Shown here one piece after another: positions 25,027 to 33,916 of a stretch of 39,338 nucleotides of DNA. Every line of letters starts with the position of its first letter. The first letter of the stretch is position 1. The translations under genes were made by a program, and so were the position numbers. Under the pieces are notes generated by a model. The model saw only the letters and a list, made by a program, of their open reading frames with translations. It was not told where the DNA came from and did no database searches. This stretch comes from Porphyromonas sp. (lineage in GTDB: Bacteria; Bacteroidota; Bacteroidia; Bacteroidales; Porphyromonadaceae): positions 1 through 39,338 of the forward strand of contig JASBZK010000018.1 of the NCBI GenBank assembly GCA_029983505.1, read 5' to 3'.

Positions 25027-25034
25027 CAAATATA
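25027..25034 (-). promoter_or_regulatory. Bacteroidota -7 box, gdhA
   Basis: The - strand reads TATATTTG, matching TANNTTTG, with TTTG 16 bases upstream (25051-25054) as a possible -33 element. That element overlaps the terminator hairpin of the preceding operon. The leader is about 120 bases. Confidence 0.6.
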
Positions 25035-25039
25035 AGCAA

Positions 25040-25070
25040 TAAAACGACACCAAAGGTCATTTGGCGCCGT
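25040..25070 (-). terminator. Terminator of the gnd-zwf-pgl operon
   Basis: Bases 25060-25070 pair with 25044-25054 over 11 bp with two G-T pairs and a 5-base loop, followed by TTTATTG on the - strand. It lies 130 bases after the last gene of the operon, with repeat array F in between. Confidence 0.7.
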
Positions 25071-25108
25071 CTTTTAATTTTATTGGCTCTAAATCCTCAT
25101 TCAGGGGA

Positions 25109-25188
25109 GATACAGGCCGAGCCGATCTCCGAGGCCTGTACCATTTCCAATCCTCATACGGTACCACGCGGGACGCTATGTCCGTACC
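25109..25188. repeat. 23-bp-period array, locus F (four degenerate cores)
   Basis: Cores start at 25109 (GATACAGGCC, reverse orientation), 25133 (GGCCTGTACC), 25156 (ATACGGTACC, right half only) and 25179 (TGTCCGTACC), spaced 24, 23 and 23. It is the most degraded array, recognised mainly by its periodicity. It lies between the operon's last stop (25199) and its terminator. Confidence 0.6.
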
Positions 25189-25198
25189 CCGAAACAGG

Positions 25199-26116
25199 CT
25201 ACAGACGGGACAACATCCGATTGGTGAGGAAGATGGTCGAAGAGAGATAGGCGTACTCTTCCCTCAGCTGCCGGGACATCGCTACAGTGCCAAGCTGCTC
25301 CGGGCTGAGGAAGGTACACTCATTCTCGGCACAACATACATCGTCGAAGTTTTCGCCGTGCTTCAGATTGAGGACGAAAAGGAAGACCACGTGCTCGCCC
25401 TCCGAAGTCTTCTCACGGTATTTCAAAAGGAACTTGGGGACACGTCTCGTAAGCCTTTGCAACTTTTGCTCCGCCACCTCATAGGGTGCCTCTCCGGGAT
25501 GAACCGGAAACGAAAACGGCAGATCGACTTCGGAGTCCGCCCCGCAGCGCACCAATAGTTTGTCTCCCCTGACGACAGCTATGCGGACAATCGGGAGAAG
25601 CGAAACCACTTCCCTTTGCATCGGCTTAAAATAATTACGAAGCACAAGGGCCGCATACACGAGCACAGGGAAAAGCGCAGGCAACCACCCGAGATACACG
25701 GGGCTGTCCATCCACTTGATATCCGCCAAGATGAGCGTAGCGATATAAAGAATGAAAAACAGCCCGAGAAGGCGCGAAGCAAAAAGGCTCTCACGGATCC
25801 TGGAGGCACTTTTGCCGATAGGGAAAAAGACGGCAAAATTCATCCAGATATTGGCGGCTAAGAGAGACACCAAAGCATATTTCACCTGAAGGACGTACGC
25901 GGCAAAAAGAGCCAAGAGAGGGACGACGTAGAATAGGGTACTGAACGGTCTGTCCGGCTGACGAAAGAGCAAAAACGCACAGACAGAGGTCGCTACACAC
26001 GCCCCTATGATACCCGGATAAAAGCCCAAGGCATAGGCGAGAAAGGGCGGAACAAAAAACAGCCAAAAGAAAGCCGGATTGATGAGCCCCCAATACCCGT
26101 GCGACCCCACGCTCAT
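25199..26116 (-). CDS. Membrane protein with a possible degenerate Nudix-like C-terminal domain
   Basis: The 305-residue protein has about six to eight hydrophobic segments in the first 170 residues, several of them short. A soluble C-terminal part (about 175-305) follows, with VRIAVVRGDKLLVRC, then LPFSFPVHPGEAPYEVAEQKLQRL. That strand-strand-helix pattern resembles the start of a Nudix fold, but the REUxEE Nudix box is absent, so catalysis is unlikely; this reading is weak. The gene overlaps the end of pgl by four bases (26113-26116), so it belongs to the oxidative pentose-phosphate operon and may sense or regulate that pathway. I do not recognise a named family. Confidence 0.7.
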   Translation of the reverse strand: MSVGSHGYWGLINPAFFWLFFVPPFLAYALGFYPGIIGACVATSVCAFLLFRQPDRPFSTLFYVVPLLALFAAYVLQVKYALVSLLAANIWMNFAVFFPIGKSASRIRESLFASRLLGLFFILYIATLILADIKWMDSPVYLGWLPALFPVLVYAALVLRNYFKPMQREVVSLLPIVRIAVVRGDKLLVRCGADSEVDLPFSFPVHPGEAPYEVAEQKLQRLTRRVPKFLLKYREKTSEGEHVVFLFVLNLKHGENFDDVCCAENECTFLSPEQLGTVAMSRQLREEYAYLSSTIFLTNRMLSRL

Positions 26117-26829
26117 AGCTCTATGTCCGTAAAGACACTGACGCGTCCTGCCCGCTTCATCACAAAAGCTGCAGGAAGGGCGGCATCTGCCTCATCCCGG
26201 GGACTTGTAACGCGCGCCAAAATATCCCTTTTCTTTTCCCCAAGGACGTGAAAGAGGACTTCAGGCGCAGACAGAATCCCGCCATAAGAAAGCGCCACCC
26301 GAAGGACGCCATTGTAGGGATTAACGCTCGAAATGTAGTACGCCTTCCTTTCAAAGAGGTCTTGTCCGGGAAAAAGGGAAGAGGTGTGTCCGTCGTCCCC
26401 TACCCCCAAGATTACGAGATCGAAGGGGACAGAAGCACCTCTTGCGGACATATCCGCCCGAACTTCCGCGTCGTATGCTCGTGCCGCCTCTTCCGAAGAG
26501 AGCTCCGGGCGGTACGTAATCGGATGCAGGAGCTCGGACGGATACTCTTCCGGACCGAAAAAATGCCGATACGCATTGCCGAAATTGCTCTCCGTACTTT
26601 CTTCGGGGACAAGCCTTTCGTCCACCCACCAGAAGCGTACCCCCAAGTTTTTAAGTTCATCCTTCGGGCGCTTCCGCCAGTAGGCAAAAAGCGTGTCCGG
26701 AGTGGATCCGCCGCTCAGCGCAATATGAACGGGGTGCTTAGAAGAGCGGGCCAAAGAGACCATTTTGCCCGTAATCAACGCGGCCACTTCTTCGGGGGAA
26801 GCCCCGACATAGATATCTTTTGTATTCAT
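26113..26829 (-). CDS. pgl: 6-phosphogluconolactonase
   Basis: This enzyme hydrolyses 6-phosphoglucono-delta-lactone to 6-phosphogluconate in the cytoplasm. The 238-residue length fits the DevB/NagB-like family. Visible are ALSGGSTPDTLF (38-49), the FWWVDERLVP block and GVGDDGHTSSLFPG, all substrate-phosphate or active-site regions. The start is 11 bases after the zwf stop, and the 3' end overlaps the membrane-protein gene by four bases, so the operon is tightly coupled. Confidence 0.95.
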   Translation of the reverse strand: MNTKDIYVGASPEEVAALITGKMVSLARSSKHPVHIALSGGSTPDTLFAYWRKRPKDELKNLGVRFWWVDERLVPEESTESNFGNAYRHFFGPEEYPSELLHPITYRPELSSEEAARAYDAEVRADMSARGASVPFDLVILGVGDDGHTSSLFPGQDLFERKAYYISSVNPYNGVLRVALSYGGILSAPEVLFHVLGEKKRDILARVTSPRDEADAALPAAFVMKRAGRVSVFTDIEL

Positions 26830-26839
26830 CCGGAGTAGG

Positions 26840-28405
26840 TCAAAGTTCGCAGTAAATGTCGTTGTCCGTCAAGTTGCGGCAGGGGTTCGTCCAAGAAGTA
26901 CCGTCCTCAAGGAGACGGTCGCTTTCTTTCGGTCCCCAAGTCCGCGCCGGATAGCCGTAGAGCGGGATCTCGTCGTTGTGCGTCTGCCACTCATTCAGTA
27001 TCGGGTCATAGAAGCGCCAACTGAACTCGACCGCATCACTACGGGTGAAGAGCGAGGGATCGCCAAGCATGCAGTCCTCCAAGAGCCGTGAATAAGCATC
27101 CTCCGTAGGGACCCCTCCGAGCTTGTCGTACGTAAAGTCCATCGAGACTTTCTTAATCTCGAAGCCGGACCCCGGTACTTTCATCCCGAACTTCAGGGTC
27201 GCCCCCTCGTTGGGCGCGATCCGTATCGTAAGCGTATTGGGTACGGCCTTGCCGTCCGAGGAGCCGAATATGAGGTGCGGCGCACTCTTGAAGTGCACGA
27301 CGATTTCGGTCACTTTGGTAGGCATCTGTTTGCCCGTGCGGATATAGAAGGGCACTCCCTCCCAGCGCCAATTGTCGAGGAACACTTTCAGAGCCACGAA
27401 CGTTTCCGTCCTGCTCTCCCGGTCTACCTTATCTTCCTCTCTATACCCCTTCAAGGTGTTTTCCCCGACGTGGCTCTCGACATACTGTCCCCTGATCACA
27501 TTATTTCGGATGTCTTCGGGACTGAATTTTCTCATGGACCGGTAGACTTTTACCACTTCGTCCCGGAAAGATCCGGCGTCAAACGATGCAGGAGCCTCCA
27601 TCGCCACGAGCGCCAAAAGCTGGGAGAGATGGTTCTGGACCATATCCCGGAGGGCACCGGCGTGGTCGTAGTACCCGCCGCGCTTCTCCACGCCCATATT
27701 CTCCACCGCCGTGATCTCCACTCTGTCGATGTAATTGCGGTTCCAGAGAGGCTCGAAGATACCATTAGCGAAGCGGAGGGCGAGGATGTTCTGCGCCGTC
27801 TCCTTACCCAGGTAGTGGTCCATGCGAAACATCTGGTCTTCCTCAAAAATCCCCTGATAGAGTTTATTGAGCTTGAGCGCACTCTCGAGATCTGTACCGA
27901 AAGGCTTCTCGATGACGATACGCCTGAGGTTCTCTTTGCCGTGTGCTTCTCCCCGGTTAAGGTCTACGGTTTGGAGATTCTGAGGAATCACTCCATAGAG
28001 CTCGGGGGGAGTGGCGAGGTAAAAGATGTAGTTGCCGGGGTTCTCTATCTCTCCGTCCACGATGGAGAGGTACTGCTTGAATCCCGGATACTCTTCTCTG
28101 TCCGTGGGAGACATAGCGTAGTACCGGAGGTGTGAGACAAATTCCTCCGCCTTACTTCCGTCGTACTCTTCGCCGGGGAGGTATTTTTTTAAGTTCTCGG
28201 CGATGTAGGATTGGTAGTCTTCGTCACTGTATTCGGACCGGCCGGAGCCCACGATTGCGAAGCGTGGGGGCATCTTGCCCTTGCGGTACAGTTGGTAGAG
28301 CGAAGGCATTAGCTTCCGCTTGGTGAGGTCTCCCGAGCCCCCGAAGATAACCAGTATCAGGGCATCGGGGAGGACGGCAGAGGGAATGAATGTTGCTTCT
28401 TTCAT
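26840..28405 (-). CDS. zwf: Glucose-6-phosphate 1-dehydrogenase
   Basis: This enzyme oxidises glucose-6-phosphate with NAD(P)+ and commits carbon to the oxidative pentose-phosphate pathway. The 521-residue protein has the dinucleotide motif FGGSGDLTKRKLMPSLY (21-37). It also has EKPFG (166-170) and the active site RMDHYLGKE (194-202). The C-terminal half carries the conserved RTGKQMPTKVTEI. It lies 16 bases after gnd and 11 before pgl, completing the ordered pathway genes. Confidence 0.97.
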   Translation of the reverse strand: MKEATFIPSAVLPDALILVIFGGSGDLTKRKLMPSLYQLYRKGKMPPRFAIVGSGRSEYSDEDYQSYIAENLKKYLPGEEYDGSKAEEFVSHLRYYAMSPTDREEYPGFKQYLSIVDGEIENPGNYIFYLATPPELYGVIPQNLQTVDLNRGEAHGKENLRRIVIEKPFGTDLESALKLNKLYQGIFEEDQMFRMDHYLGKETAQNILALRFANGIFEPLWNRNYIDRVEITAVENMGVEKRGGYYDHAGALRDMVQNHLSQLLALVAMEAPASFDAGSFRDEVVKVYRSMRKFSPEDIRNNVIRGQYVESHVGENTLKGYREEDKVDRESRTETFVALKVFLDNWRWEGVPFYIRTGKQMPTKVTEIVVHFKSAPHLIFGSSDGKAVPNTLTIRIAPNEGATLKFGMKVPGSGFEIKKVSMDFTYDKLGGVPTEDAYSRLLEDCMLGDPSLFTRSDAVEFSWRFYDPILNEWQTHNDEIPLYGYPARTWGPKESDRLLEDGTSWTNPCRNLTDNDIYCEL

Positions 28406-28420
28406 AGAAAAATGCCCCCT

Positions 28421-29881
28421 TTATACCGTGTACGATTTACTTGTGAACTCGGATCCGGTGTGCTCCCAGTCTTCGTGGAAAAACTCGCCTCTCTCCCTGT
28501 CCACCCTCTCGAAAGTGTGGGCGCCGAAAAAGTCCCTCTGGGCTTGGAGCATATTCGCCGGCAGACGGTCGGAAGTAAGGGAGTAGAGGTAATTGAGCGC
28601 ACTGCTCATCGCCGGCAGGGCAAGACCGCTCTTAGCCGCCAAGGCGACGACTTCGCGCCAAGCGTCGAGTGCCTCAAGGACTTCGCTCTTGAAGTACTCG
28701 TCAAGAAGCAGGTTTTCGAGCTTGGGATTACGCTTATAGGCCTCATCGATTTTGTCGAGAAATTTACTCCGGATGATGCACCCCGCGCGCCAGATACGGG
28801 CCAGTGCCGCGAGGTCGAGCTCCCAACCCTTTTCCTTCCCTGCTTCCTGCATCAGTTGGAAGCCTTGGGCATAGCTCACAAGCTTGCTGGCATAAAGTGC
28901 CTTCTCGAGCATCGCCACAAGGTCCCCCTTGGGCGCCTCGGGGACGAGCCTCAGTCCGTAAGCTCTGTGCGCCTCTTCCCTGAGGTCTTTCAGTGATGAA
29001 AGGCTTCTCTCGTACACAGCCGTGGAGATGAGGTTAAGCGGTATGCCGTAATCAAGCGAAGTGTGGACACTCCACTTACCGGTCCCCTTCTGCCCCGCTG
29101 CATCCAAAATCTTATCCACTAAGTAGTCCTCCGGAGCCTCGGGGTCTCTACGTCTGAGGATCTCGGAAGTGATCTCGATAAGGTAGCTGTCCAGAGGACC
29201 CTTGTTCCACTTCGAGAATATATCCGCCATCTCCTCGTTGGACTTCCCGAGGATATTTTTCATCACATAATAAGCCTCGCTGATCAGCTGCATATCGCCG
29301 TACTCGATGCCGTTGTGGATCATCTTCACGAAGTGACCCGCGCCGCCGGAGCCGATCCACTCACAGCAGGGATCGCCGTTGGGTGCTTTCGCGGCTATCT
29401 TCTGTAGGATAGGCACCACTTCATCTTTCGCTTCGGGAGCGCCGCCGGGCATCAGGGAGGGACCGTCCAGGGCGCCCACTTCTCCGCCGCTCGTACCGGA
29501 GCCGACGAAATGGATGCCTTTCTCTCTGAGGTAAGCCACTCTCTGCTCCGTGTCTTGGTAGTTGGAGTTACCTCCGTCGATGATGATGTCGCCCTCTTCC
29601 AGGTACGGAAGCAGTTGCTCGACTACCATATCTACGGGAGAGCCGGCTTTGATCATCAGCAAAATCTTCCTCGGCCGCTTCAGAGAGGCGACGAGCGAAG
29701 CGTAGTCCTTGTGCGGACTGAATCGGTGTCCCTCACCGTAGTCGGTCATAAAGCGATCCACAGTACTCAGTGTGTGGTTATAGACGGAGACGGTAAAGCC
29801 GTTCCTTTCGAGATTACGGGCGAGATTGCTCCCCATTACTGCCAAGCCGATTACGGCGATATCGGACGTACCTTGTGTCAT
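28421..29881 (-). CDS. gnd: 6-phosphogluconate dehydrogenase, decarboxylating
   Basis: This enzyme oxidatively decarboxylates 6-phosphogluconate to ribulose-5-phosphate, producing NAD(P)H. The 486-residue protein starts at the ATG at 29881 (MTQGTSDIAVIGLAVMG); the open frame upstream to 30061 runs through the repeat array and is not coding. Visible motifs are GLAVMGSNLA, GSGTSGGEVGALDGPSLMPGG and KMIHNGIEYGDMQLISEAY, the catalytic region. It is the first gene of the gnd-zwf-pgl operon. No clear -7 box was found; TATTTTCG at 29910-29917 is a weak candidate. Confidence 0.96.
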   Translation of the reverse strand: MTQGTSDIAVIGLAVMGSNLARNLERNGFTVSVYNHTLSTVDRFMTDYGEGHRFSPHKDYASLVASLKRPRKILLMIKAGSPVDMVVEQLLPYLEEGDIIIDGGNSNYQDTEQRVAYLREKGIHFVGSGTSGGEVGALDGPSLMPGGAPEAKDEVVPILQKIAAKAPNGDPCCEWIGSGGAGHFVKMIHNGIEYGDMQLISEAYYVMKNILGKSNEEMADIFSKWNKGPLDSYLIEITSEILRRRDPEAPEDYLVDKILDAAGQKGTGKWSVHTSLDYGIPLNLISTAVYERSLSSLKDLREEAHRAYGLRLVPEAPKGDLVAMLEKALYASKLVSYAQGFQLMQEAGKEKGWELDLAALARIWRAGCIIRSKFLDKIDEAYKRNPKLENLLLDEYFKSEVLEALDAWREVVALAAKSGLALPAMSSALNYLYSLTSDRLPANMLQAQRDFFGAHTFERVDRERGEFFHEDWEHTGSEFTSKSYTV

Positions 29882-30021
29882 TGTGATAGTGTGTCGTATA
29901 CTGGTGTGTCGAAAATATTTGCTCTCTACTCTGCCACTCCCCTTCTCTAAGAAAACAACCCTTGTCCGATTTTGTTTTTGGTGGCGGCACGCTTTCCTGT
30001 CCCCAAAGTCGCGCCATTCTA

Positions 30022-30100
30022 TGTCCGTATCTCGCGCTGCTCTATGTCCGTATCTCGCCACCTCCTTGGTCTGTGTCTCGTCTTCCTCCCGGTCTGTGCA
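30022..30100. repeat. 23-bp-period array, locus D (four cores)
   Basis: Cores start at exactly 30022 (TGTCCGTATC), 30045 (TGTCCGTATC), 30068 (GGTCTGTGTC) and 30091 (GGTCTGTGCA), all 23 bases apart. The first three are followed by TCG. No core here is a perfect palindrome. It sits between divergent genes, away from the recognised pyrG promoter. Confidence 0.85.
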
Positions 30101-30149
30101 AAAATAACCCGTGTGCTCAAGGGGGCTTTATATTCCTATTTGCATTTGG

Positions 30150-30157
30150 TATCTTTG
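30150..30157 (+). promoter_or_regulatory. Bacteroidota -7 box, pyrG
   Basis: The + strand reads TATCTTTG, matching TANNTTTG, 83 bases before the pyrG start codon. Confidence 0.6.
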
Positions 30158-30240
30158 CGTAGATCTGTGGAGCGCAGGCTCTGACCGGACACTTCCGAAA
30201 TTTGACAACAATACCATCAAATATACGCACGCAAAGAGTG

Positions 30241-31869
30241 ATGAAAAAGGATACTAAGTACATCTTCGTGACGGGGGGCGTTGTTTCCTCCCTCGGGAAA
30301 GGAATCGTCGCCGCGTCTCTCGGCAAACTACTCATTTCAAGAGGACTGAAGGGAACGAACCAAAAATTTGACCCCTACATCAACATTGACCCCGGCACCC
30401 TCAACCCCTACGAGCACGGAGAGTGTTACGTCACAGAAGACGGATACGAAGCCGACCTCGACCTCGGTCACTACGAGCGTTTCCTCGACATCCGCACTTC
30501 TCGCAATAATAACGTCACCACGGGACGCGTGTACAAGACCGTCATCGAGCGCGAACGCAAAGGCGACTTCCTCGGTAAGACCGTGCAAGTCGTGCCGCAC
30601 ATCACCGACGAAATCAAACGGTGTGTCAAGAGGCTCAGCACCTCGGGCGACTACGACTTCGTCATCACCGAGATCGGAGGCACCGTCGGAGACATCGAGT
30701 CCCTGCCTTTCCTCGAAAGCGTCCGCCAGCTCAAGATGGAGCTCGGCGACGAGAACTGTATGGTCATCCACCTCACCTACGTGCCTTATCTGAAAGCGGC
30801 CAAAGAGCTCAAGACCAAGCCCACGCAACACTCCGTCAAGCAGCTCCAAGAGGAAGGCATCCAGGCGGATATGCTCGTCCTCCGTACCGAAATAAAGCTC
30901 AACCAGGACCTCATCAATAAAGTCGCCCGCTTCACAAACGTCTCTCCCTCCGCCGTCATTCAATCTTACGACGTGCCGAGCATCTACGAAGTGCCGCTGA
31001 TGCTGCACGAGCAGAAGATGGACGACGAAGTGATCCGACAGCTCAACCTGCCCGCGACCACCGAGCCTCAGATGGACGACTGGATGCACTACTTGGACAA
31101 GCAAAACAAAGTAACCGAAGAGGTAAAAATAGGCCTTATCGGCAAATACGTGGAGCTACAAGACGCCTACAAGTCCATCGACGAAGCCCTGCATCAGGCC
31201 TCCGTCTACAACGACCGAAAAGTAAATATTGTCCGCATACAGAGCGAAGGCATACGCGAAGACAACGTCGCAAGCCTACTCGAAGGTCTTGACGGCGTAG
31301 TCGTGGCACCCGGCTTCGGAAGCCGCGGCATCGAAGGGAAGCTGACTGCCCTCAAGTACTGCAGGGAGAGAGACCTCCCCACCCTCGGCATCTGCCTCGG
31401 GATGCAGTGTATGAGCATCGAATTTGCCCGCAACGTCCTCGGACTGCAGGATGCCAATAGTACCGAGTTTGACGAGAAGTGCGAAGATCCCGTCATCGAC
31501 CTTATGGAGAGCCAAAAAGCGATCATAGACCTCGGCGGGACGATGAGACTGGGCGCCTACGACTGCGAGCTTCTTCCCGACAGCCTCGCTGCCAAAGCCT
31601 ACGGCACCACGCACATCAAAGAGCGCCACCGCCACCGCTACGAGTTCAACGAGAAGTACGCCGAAGCTTTCGAGAAAGCCGGAGCCCGTCTCTCCGGACG
31701 CAACCCCCACAGCGAACTCGTCGAAGTACTCGAGCTCCCGGACAAACGCTGGTACCTCGGCACCCAGTACCATCCCGAGTACTCGTCCACCGTCCTGCAC
31801 ACCCACCCACTCTTCCTCTCCTTCATCAAAGAGGCCGTGAAGTACCGTGGCGAGAAGGAAGGCAAGTAA
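30241..31869 (+). CDS. pyrG: CTP synthase
   Basis: CTP synthase makes CTP from UTP, ATP and glutamine in the cytoplasm. The 542-residue protein has the N-terminal synthetase domain with YIFVTGGVVSSLGKGI (7-22) and the C-terminal glutaminase. The latter has the nucleophile C385 in GICLGMQC and the H-E pair in QYHPEYSS. The ATG at 30241 is used because family members begin MKxTKYIFVTGGV; an in-frame ATG at 30202 would add 13 residues. A leader of about 80 bases follows the -7 box. yidC follows after 47 bases, probably in one transcript. Confidence 0.97.
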   Translation: MKKDTKYIFVTGGVVSSLGKGIVAASLGKLLISRGLKGTNQKFDPYINIDPGTLNPYEHGECYVTEDGYEADLDLGHYERFLDIRTSRNNNVTTGRVYKTVIERERKGDFLGKTVQVVPHITDEIKRCVKRLSTSGDYDFVITEIGGTVGDIESLPFLESVRQLKMELGDENCMVIHLTYVPYLKAAKELKTKPTQHSVKQLQEEGIQADMLVLRTEIKLNQDLINKVARFTNVSPSAVIQSYDVPSIYEVPLMLHEQKMDDEVIRQLNLPATTEPQMDDWMHYLDKQNKVTEEVKIGLIGKYVELQDAYKSIDEALHQASVYNDRKVNIVRIQSEGIREDNVASLLEGLDGVVVAPGFGSRGIEGKLTALKYCRERDLPTLGICLGMQCMSIEFARNVLGLQDANSTEFDEKCEDPVIDLMESQKAIIDLGGTMRLGAYDCELLPDSLAAKAYGTTHIKERHRHRYEFNEKYAEAFEKAGARLSGRNPHSELVEVLELPDKRWYLGTQYHPEYSSTVLHTHPLFLSFIKEAVKYRGEKEGK

Positions 31870-31916
31870 GTACGCCCCTGTCACGCAATTCTTATCCAGA
31901 CACCAAAATACATTAG

Positions 31917-33821
31917 ATGGACAAAAACTCGATCATAGGTCTCATCCTGATGGGCGTCGTCATCGTGATTTTCACGTGGCTCGGTCGTCCGAGTGAAGAG
32001 GAGACAGCCCTCCAAAAGCGTTACAATGACTCTATCGCCGCCGTGACGGCGGCAGAAGCCGAGAAAGTACGCTTGGCAGAAAGTGAAGCCAAAGACCATC
32101 CCACCACTTCCCCCGCGTTCCTAAGCGACAGCACACTCACACAGGCTCAAAAAGACTCGATGCTCTTAGCGGAAAGCCGCAAGGAATACGGGGAGATGGC
32201 CGGGGCAGCCACGGGGACGGAAGAGACCGTCACCCTGTCCAACGACTCCGTCTCGTTTACTTTTTCCTCAAAAGGTGCCCGTCTCGTAAGCACAGAGCTC
32301 TCGAAGCATCGGGACTACAAAGGTGAACCCATTCGCCTCATCAGACCGAATGACGCGAAGATGGGATTCACTTTCATCACCAAGACGAACCGTGTCATCA
32401 ACACAGGCGACCTCTACTTCCGTACCGAGAAGACGGGACAAAATCAAGTGCGATTCTCCGCACCCGCCTCTAACGGAGGTACGCTCGATATCCTCTACAC
32501 CCTCAGGGACAAGTATCGTGTGGATATGGAAGTGTCCGGCACGGGCGACTTTGCCTCCCTGCTTGCGCCAAACGCGTCTTACTTGGATGCGGCGGTAGAG
32601 ATTCCCATTTACCAAAACGAGAAGAGCGAGTCTTCCGAACAGCGTTACTCCGGCTTCGCTTACCAATACACGGACGGGGGAAGTGTCGAGAAGATGAACA
32701 CCGGCAAGAGCGATGCCGTGGAGACTGGGACGCCTCTGCAGTGGATCGCTTTCCGCGATATGTTTTTCTCCACCATCTTCTACGCGGACAAAGGCCTTGA
32801 AGGGGTCTCGATGAATCAGGAGGTGTTCAAGGACAAAGGCACCGGACGGATTAAGAATATGGACGCCAAGTTCATCCTCCCCATCGAAGGTACCGCTCCC
32901 GTAAAGCTGACCATCTACTCCGGACCTAACGATTACGCCCTACTCCACAAAATCGACAAAGAGCTCGACAACGGCACTTCGCTCGGACACGTGGTCGATA
33001 TGGGTTCGTGGTTCCGCTTCATCACCGTGTGGCTGATTGTGCCCCTTTTCAACTTTCTGGAAAAGTACCTGACCAACTACGGGGTCATCATCCTCATTAT
33101 GACGGTACTCATCAAACTCATCTTGAGCCCTTTCACTTGGAAGACCTTCAAGAGCCAGGCAAAGATGCGCGTCCTCAAGCCCATGGTCGACGAGATTAAC
33201 GCCAAGTACCCGGGTGACGACCAGATGATGGAGCGCCAGAAAAAGACGATGGAGCTCTACTCGTCCGCCGGGGTCAACACGATGGGCGGCTGCCTGCCGA
33301 TGCTTCTGCAGATGCCGTTCCTCATCGCGATGTACCAGTACTTCCCCACGAGTATCAACCTCCGCGGCGAGAGCTTCCTCTGGGCCAAGGACCTCAGTAC
33401 TTATGACGACGTCATCAATTGGGGCTTCAATATCCCCTTCATAGGCGACCACTTGGCGCTCTTCTGTCTCTTGATGACGGTGACCCAAGTCGTCTATATG
33501 CAAATCACGCAGGCGATGAGCGGCGCAGCCGATCCGAGCCAGAAGAAACTGATGCTCTTCATGACGATCTTTATGTCCATTATGCTCTTCACGTTCCTCA
33601 ATAACAACGCTGCCGCCCTCTCCTACTACTACCTCCTCTCCATGCTCATCAGCATCATCCAGACACAGGCATTCAAGTGGGCGATCGACGAAGATAAGGT
33701 ACTCGCAGAGCTTAAGGAAAACCAAAAGAAGCCCAAGAAGAAGAGCAAATGGATGCAGCGGCTCGAAGAAGCCCAGAAGCTCCAGGAGCAGAAACTGAAA
33801 GAGCAGCAGAGAAAGAAATAA
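31917..33821 (+). CDS. yidC: Membrane protein insertase YidC
   Basis: YidC inserts and folds inner-membrane proteins, alone or with Sec. The 634-residue protein has an N-terminal membrane segment (about 5-22, IIGLILMGVVIVIFTWL) and a large periplasmic beta domain (about 60-350). The conserved five-helix membrane core follows, with LIKLILSPFTWKTFKSQAKM, GGCLPMLLQMPFLIAMYQYFP and the NNNAAALSYYYLLS segment. The lysine/arginine-rich C-terminal tail (KKPKKKSKWMQRLEEAQKLQEQ) suits ribosome binding. It follows pyrG on the same strand. Confidence 0.96.
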   Translation: MDKNSIIGLILMGVVIVIFTWLGRPSEEETALQKRYNDSIAAVTAAEAEKVRLAESEAKDHPTTSPAFLSDSTLTQAQKDSMLLAESRKEYGEMAGAATGTEETVTLSNDSVSFTFSSKGARLVSTELSKHRDYKGEPIRLIRPNDAKMGFTFITKTNRVINTGDLYFRTEKTGQNQVRFSAPASNGGTLDILYTLRDKYRVDMEVSGTGDFASLLAPNASYLDAAVEIPIYQNEKSESSEQRYSGFAYQYTDGGSVEKMNTGKSDAVETGTPLQWIAFRDMFFSTIFYADKGLEGVSMNQEVFKDKGTGRIKNMDAKFILPIEGTAPVKLTIYSGPNDYALLHKIDKELDNGTSLGHVVDMGSWFRFITVWLIVPLFNFLEKYLTNYGVIILIMTVLIKLILSPFTWKTFKSQAKMRVLKPMVDEINAKYPGDDQMMERQKKTMELYSSAGVNTMGGCLPMLLQMPFLIAMYQYFPTSINLRGESFLWAKDLSTYDDVINWGFNIPFIGDHLALFCLLMTVTQVVYMQITQAMSGAADPSQKKLMLFMTIFMSIMLFTFLNNNAAALSYYYLLSMLISIIQTQAFKWAIDEDKVLAELKENQKKPKKKSKWMQRLEEAQKLQEQKLKEQQRKK

Positions 33822-33833
33822 CGCTCTCTGCTG
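33804..33833 (+). terminator. Hairpin spanning the yidC stop codon
   Basis: CAGCAGAGA at 33804-33812 pairs exactly with 33825-33833 around a 12-base loop holding the TAA. There is no U-run, so it is only a possible terminator. Confidence 0.3.
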
Positions 33834-33916
33834 CCGGAAGGAGAAAGTCCGGGAAAGAGGGCACCAAAGGGGCTCATTTGCCCTTTGAGCATTGGCGCAA
33901 TTCGGCCCTTGTTTTT

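Larger units (their letters stand above)
29882..30240. other. Divergent intergenic region between gnd and pyrG
   Basis: These 359 bases separate the divergent gnd and pyrG start codons and contain no credible gene. They hold repeat array D (30022-30100) and the pyrG -7 box (30150-30157). A possible decayed repeat unit (TGTCCCC) starts at 29998, 24 bases before the array. Confidence 0.7.
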
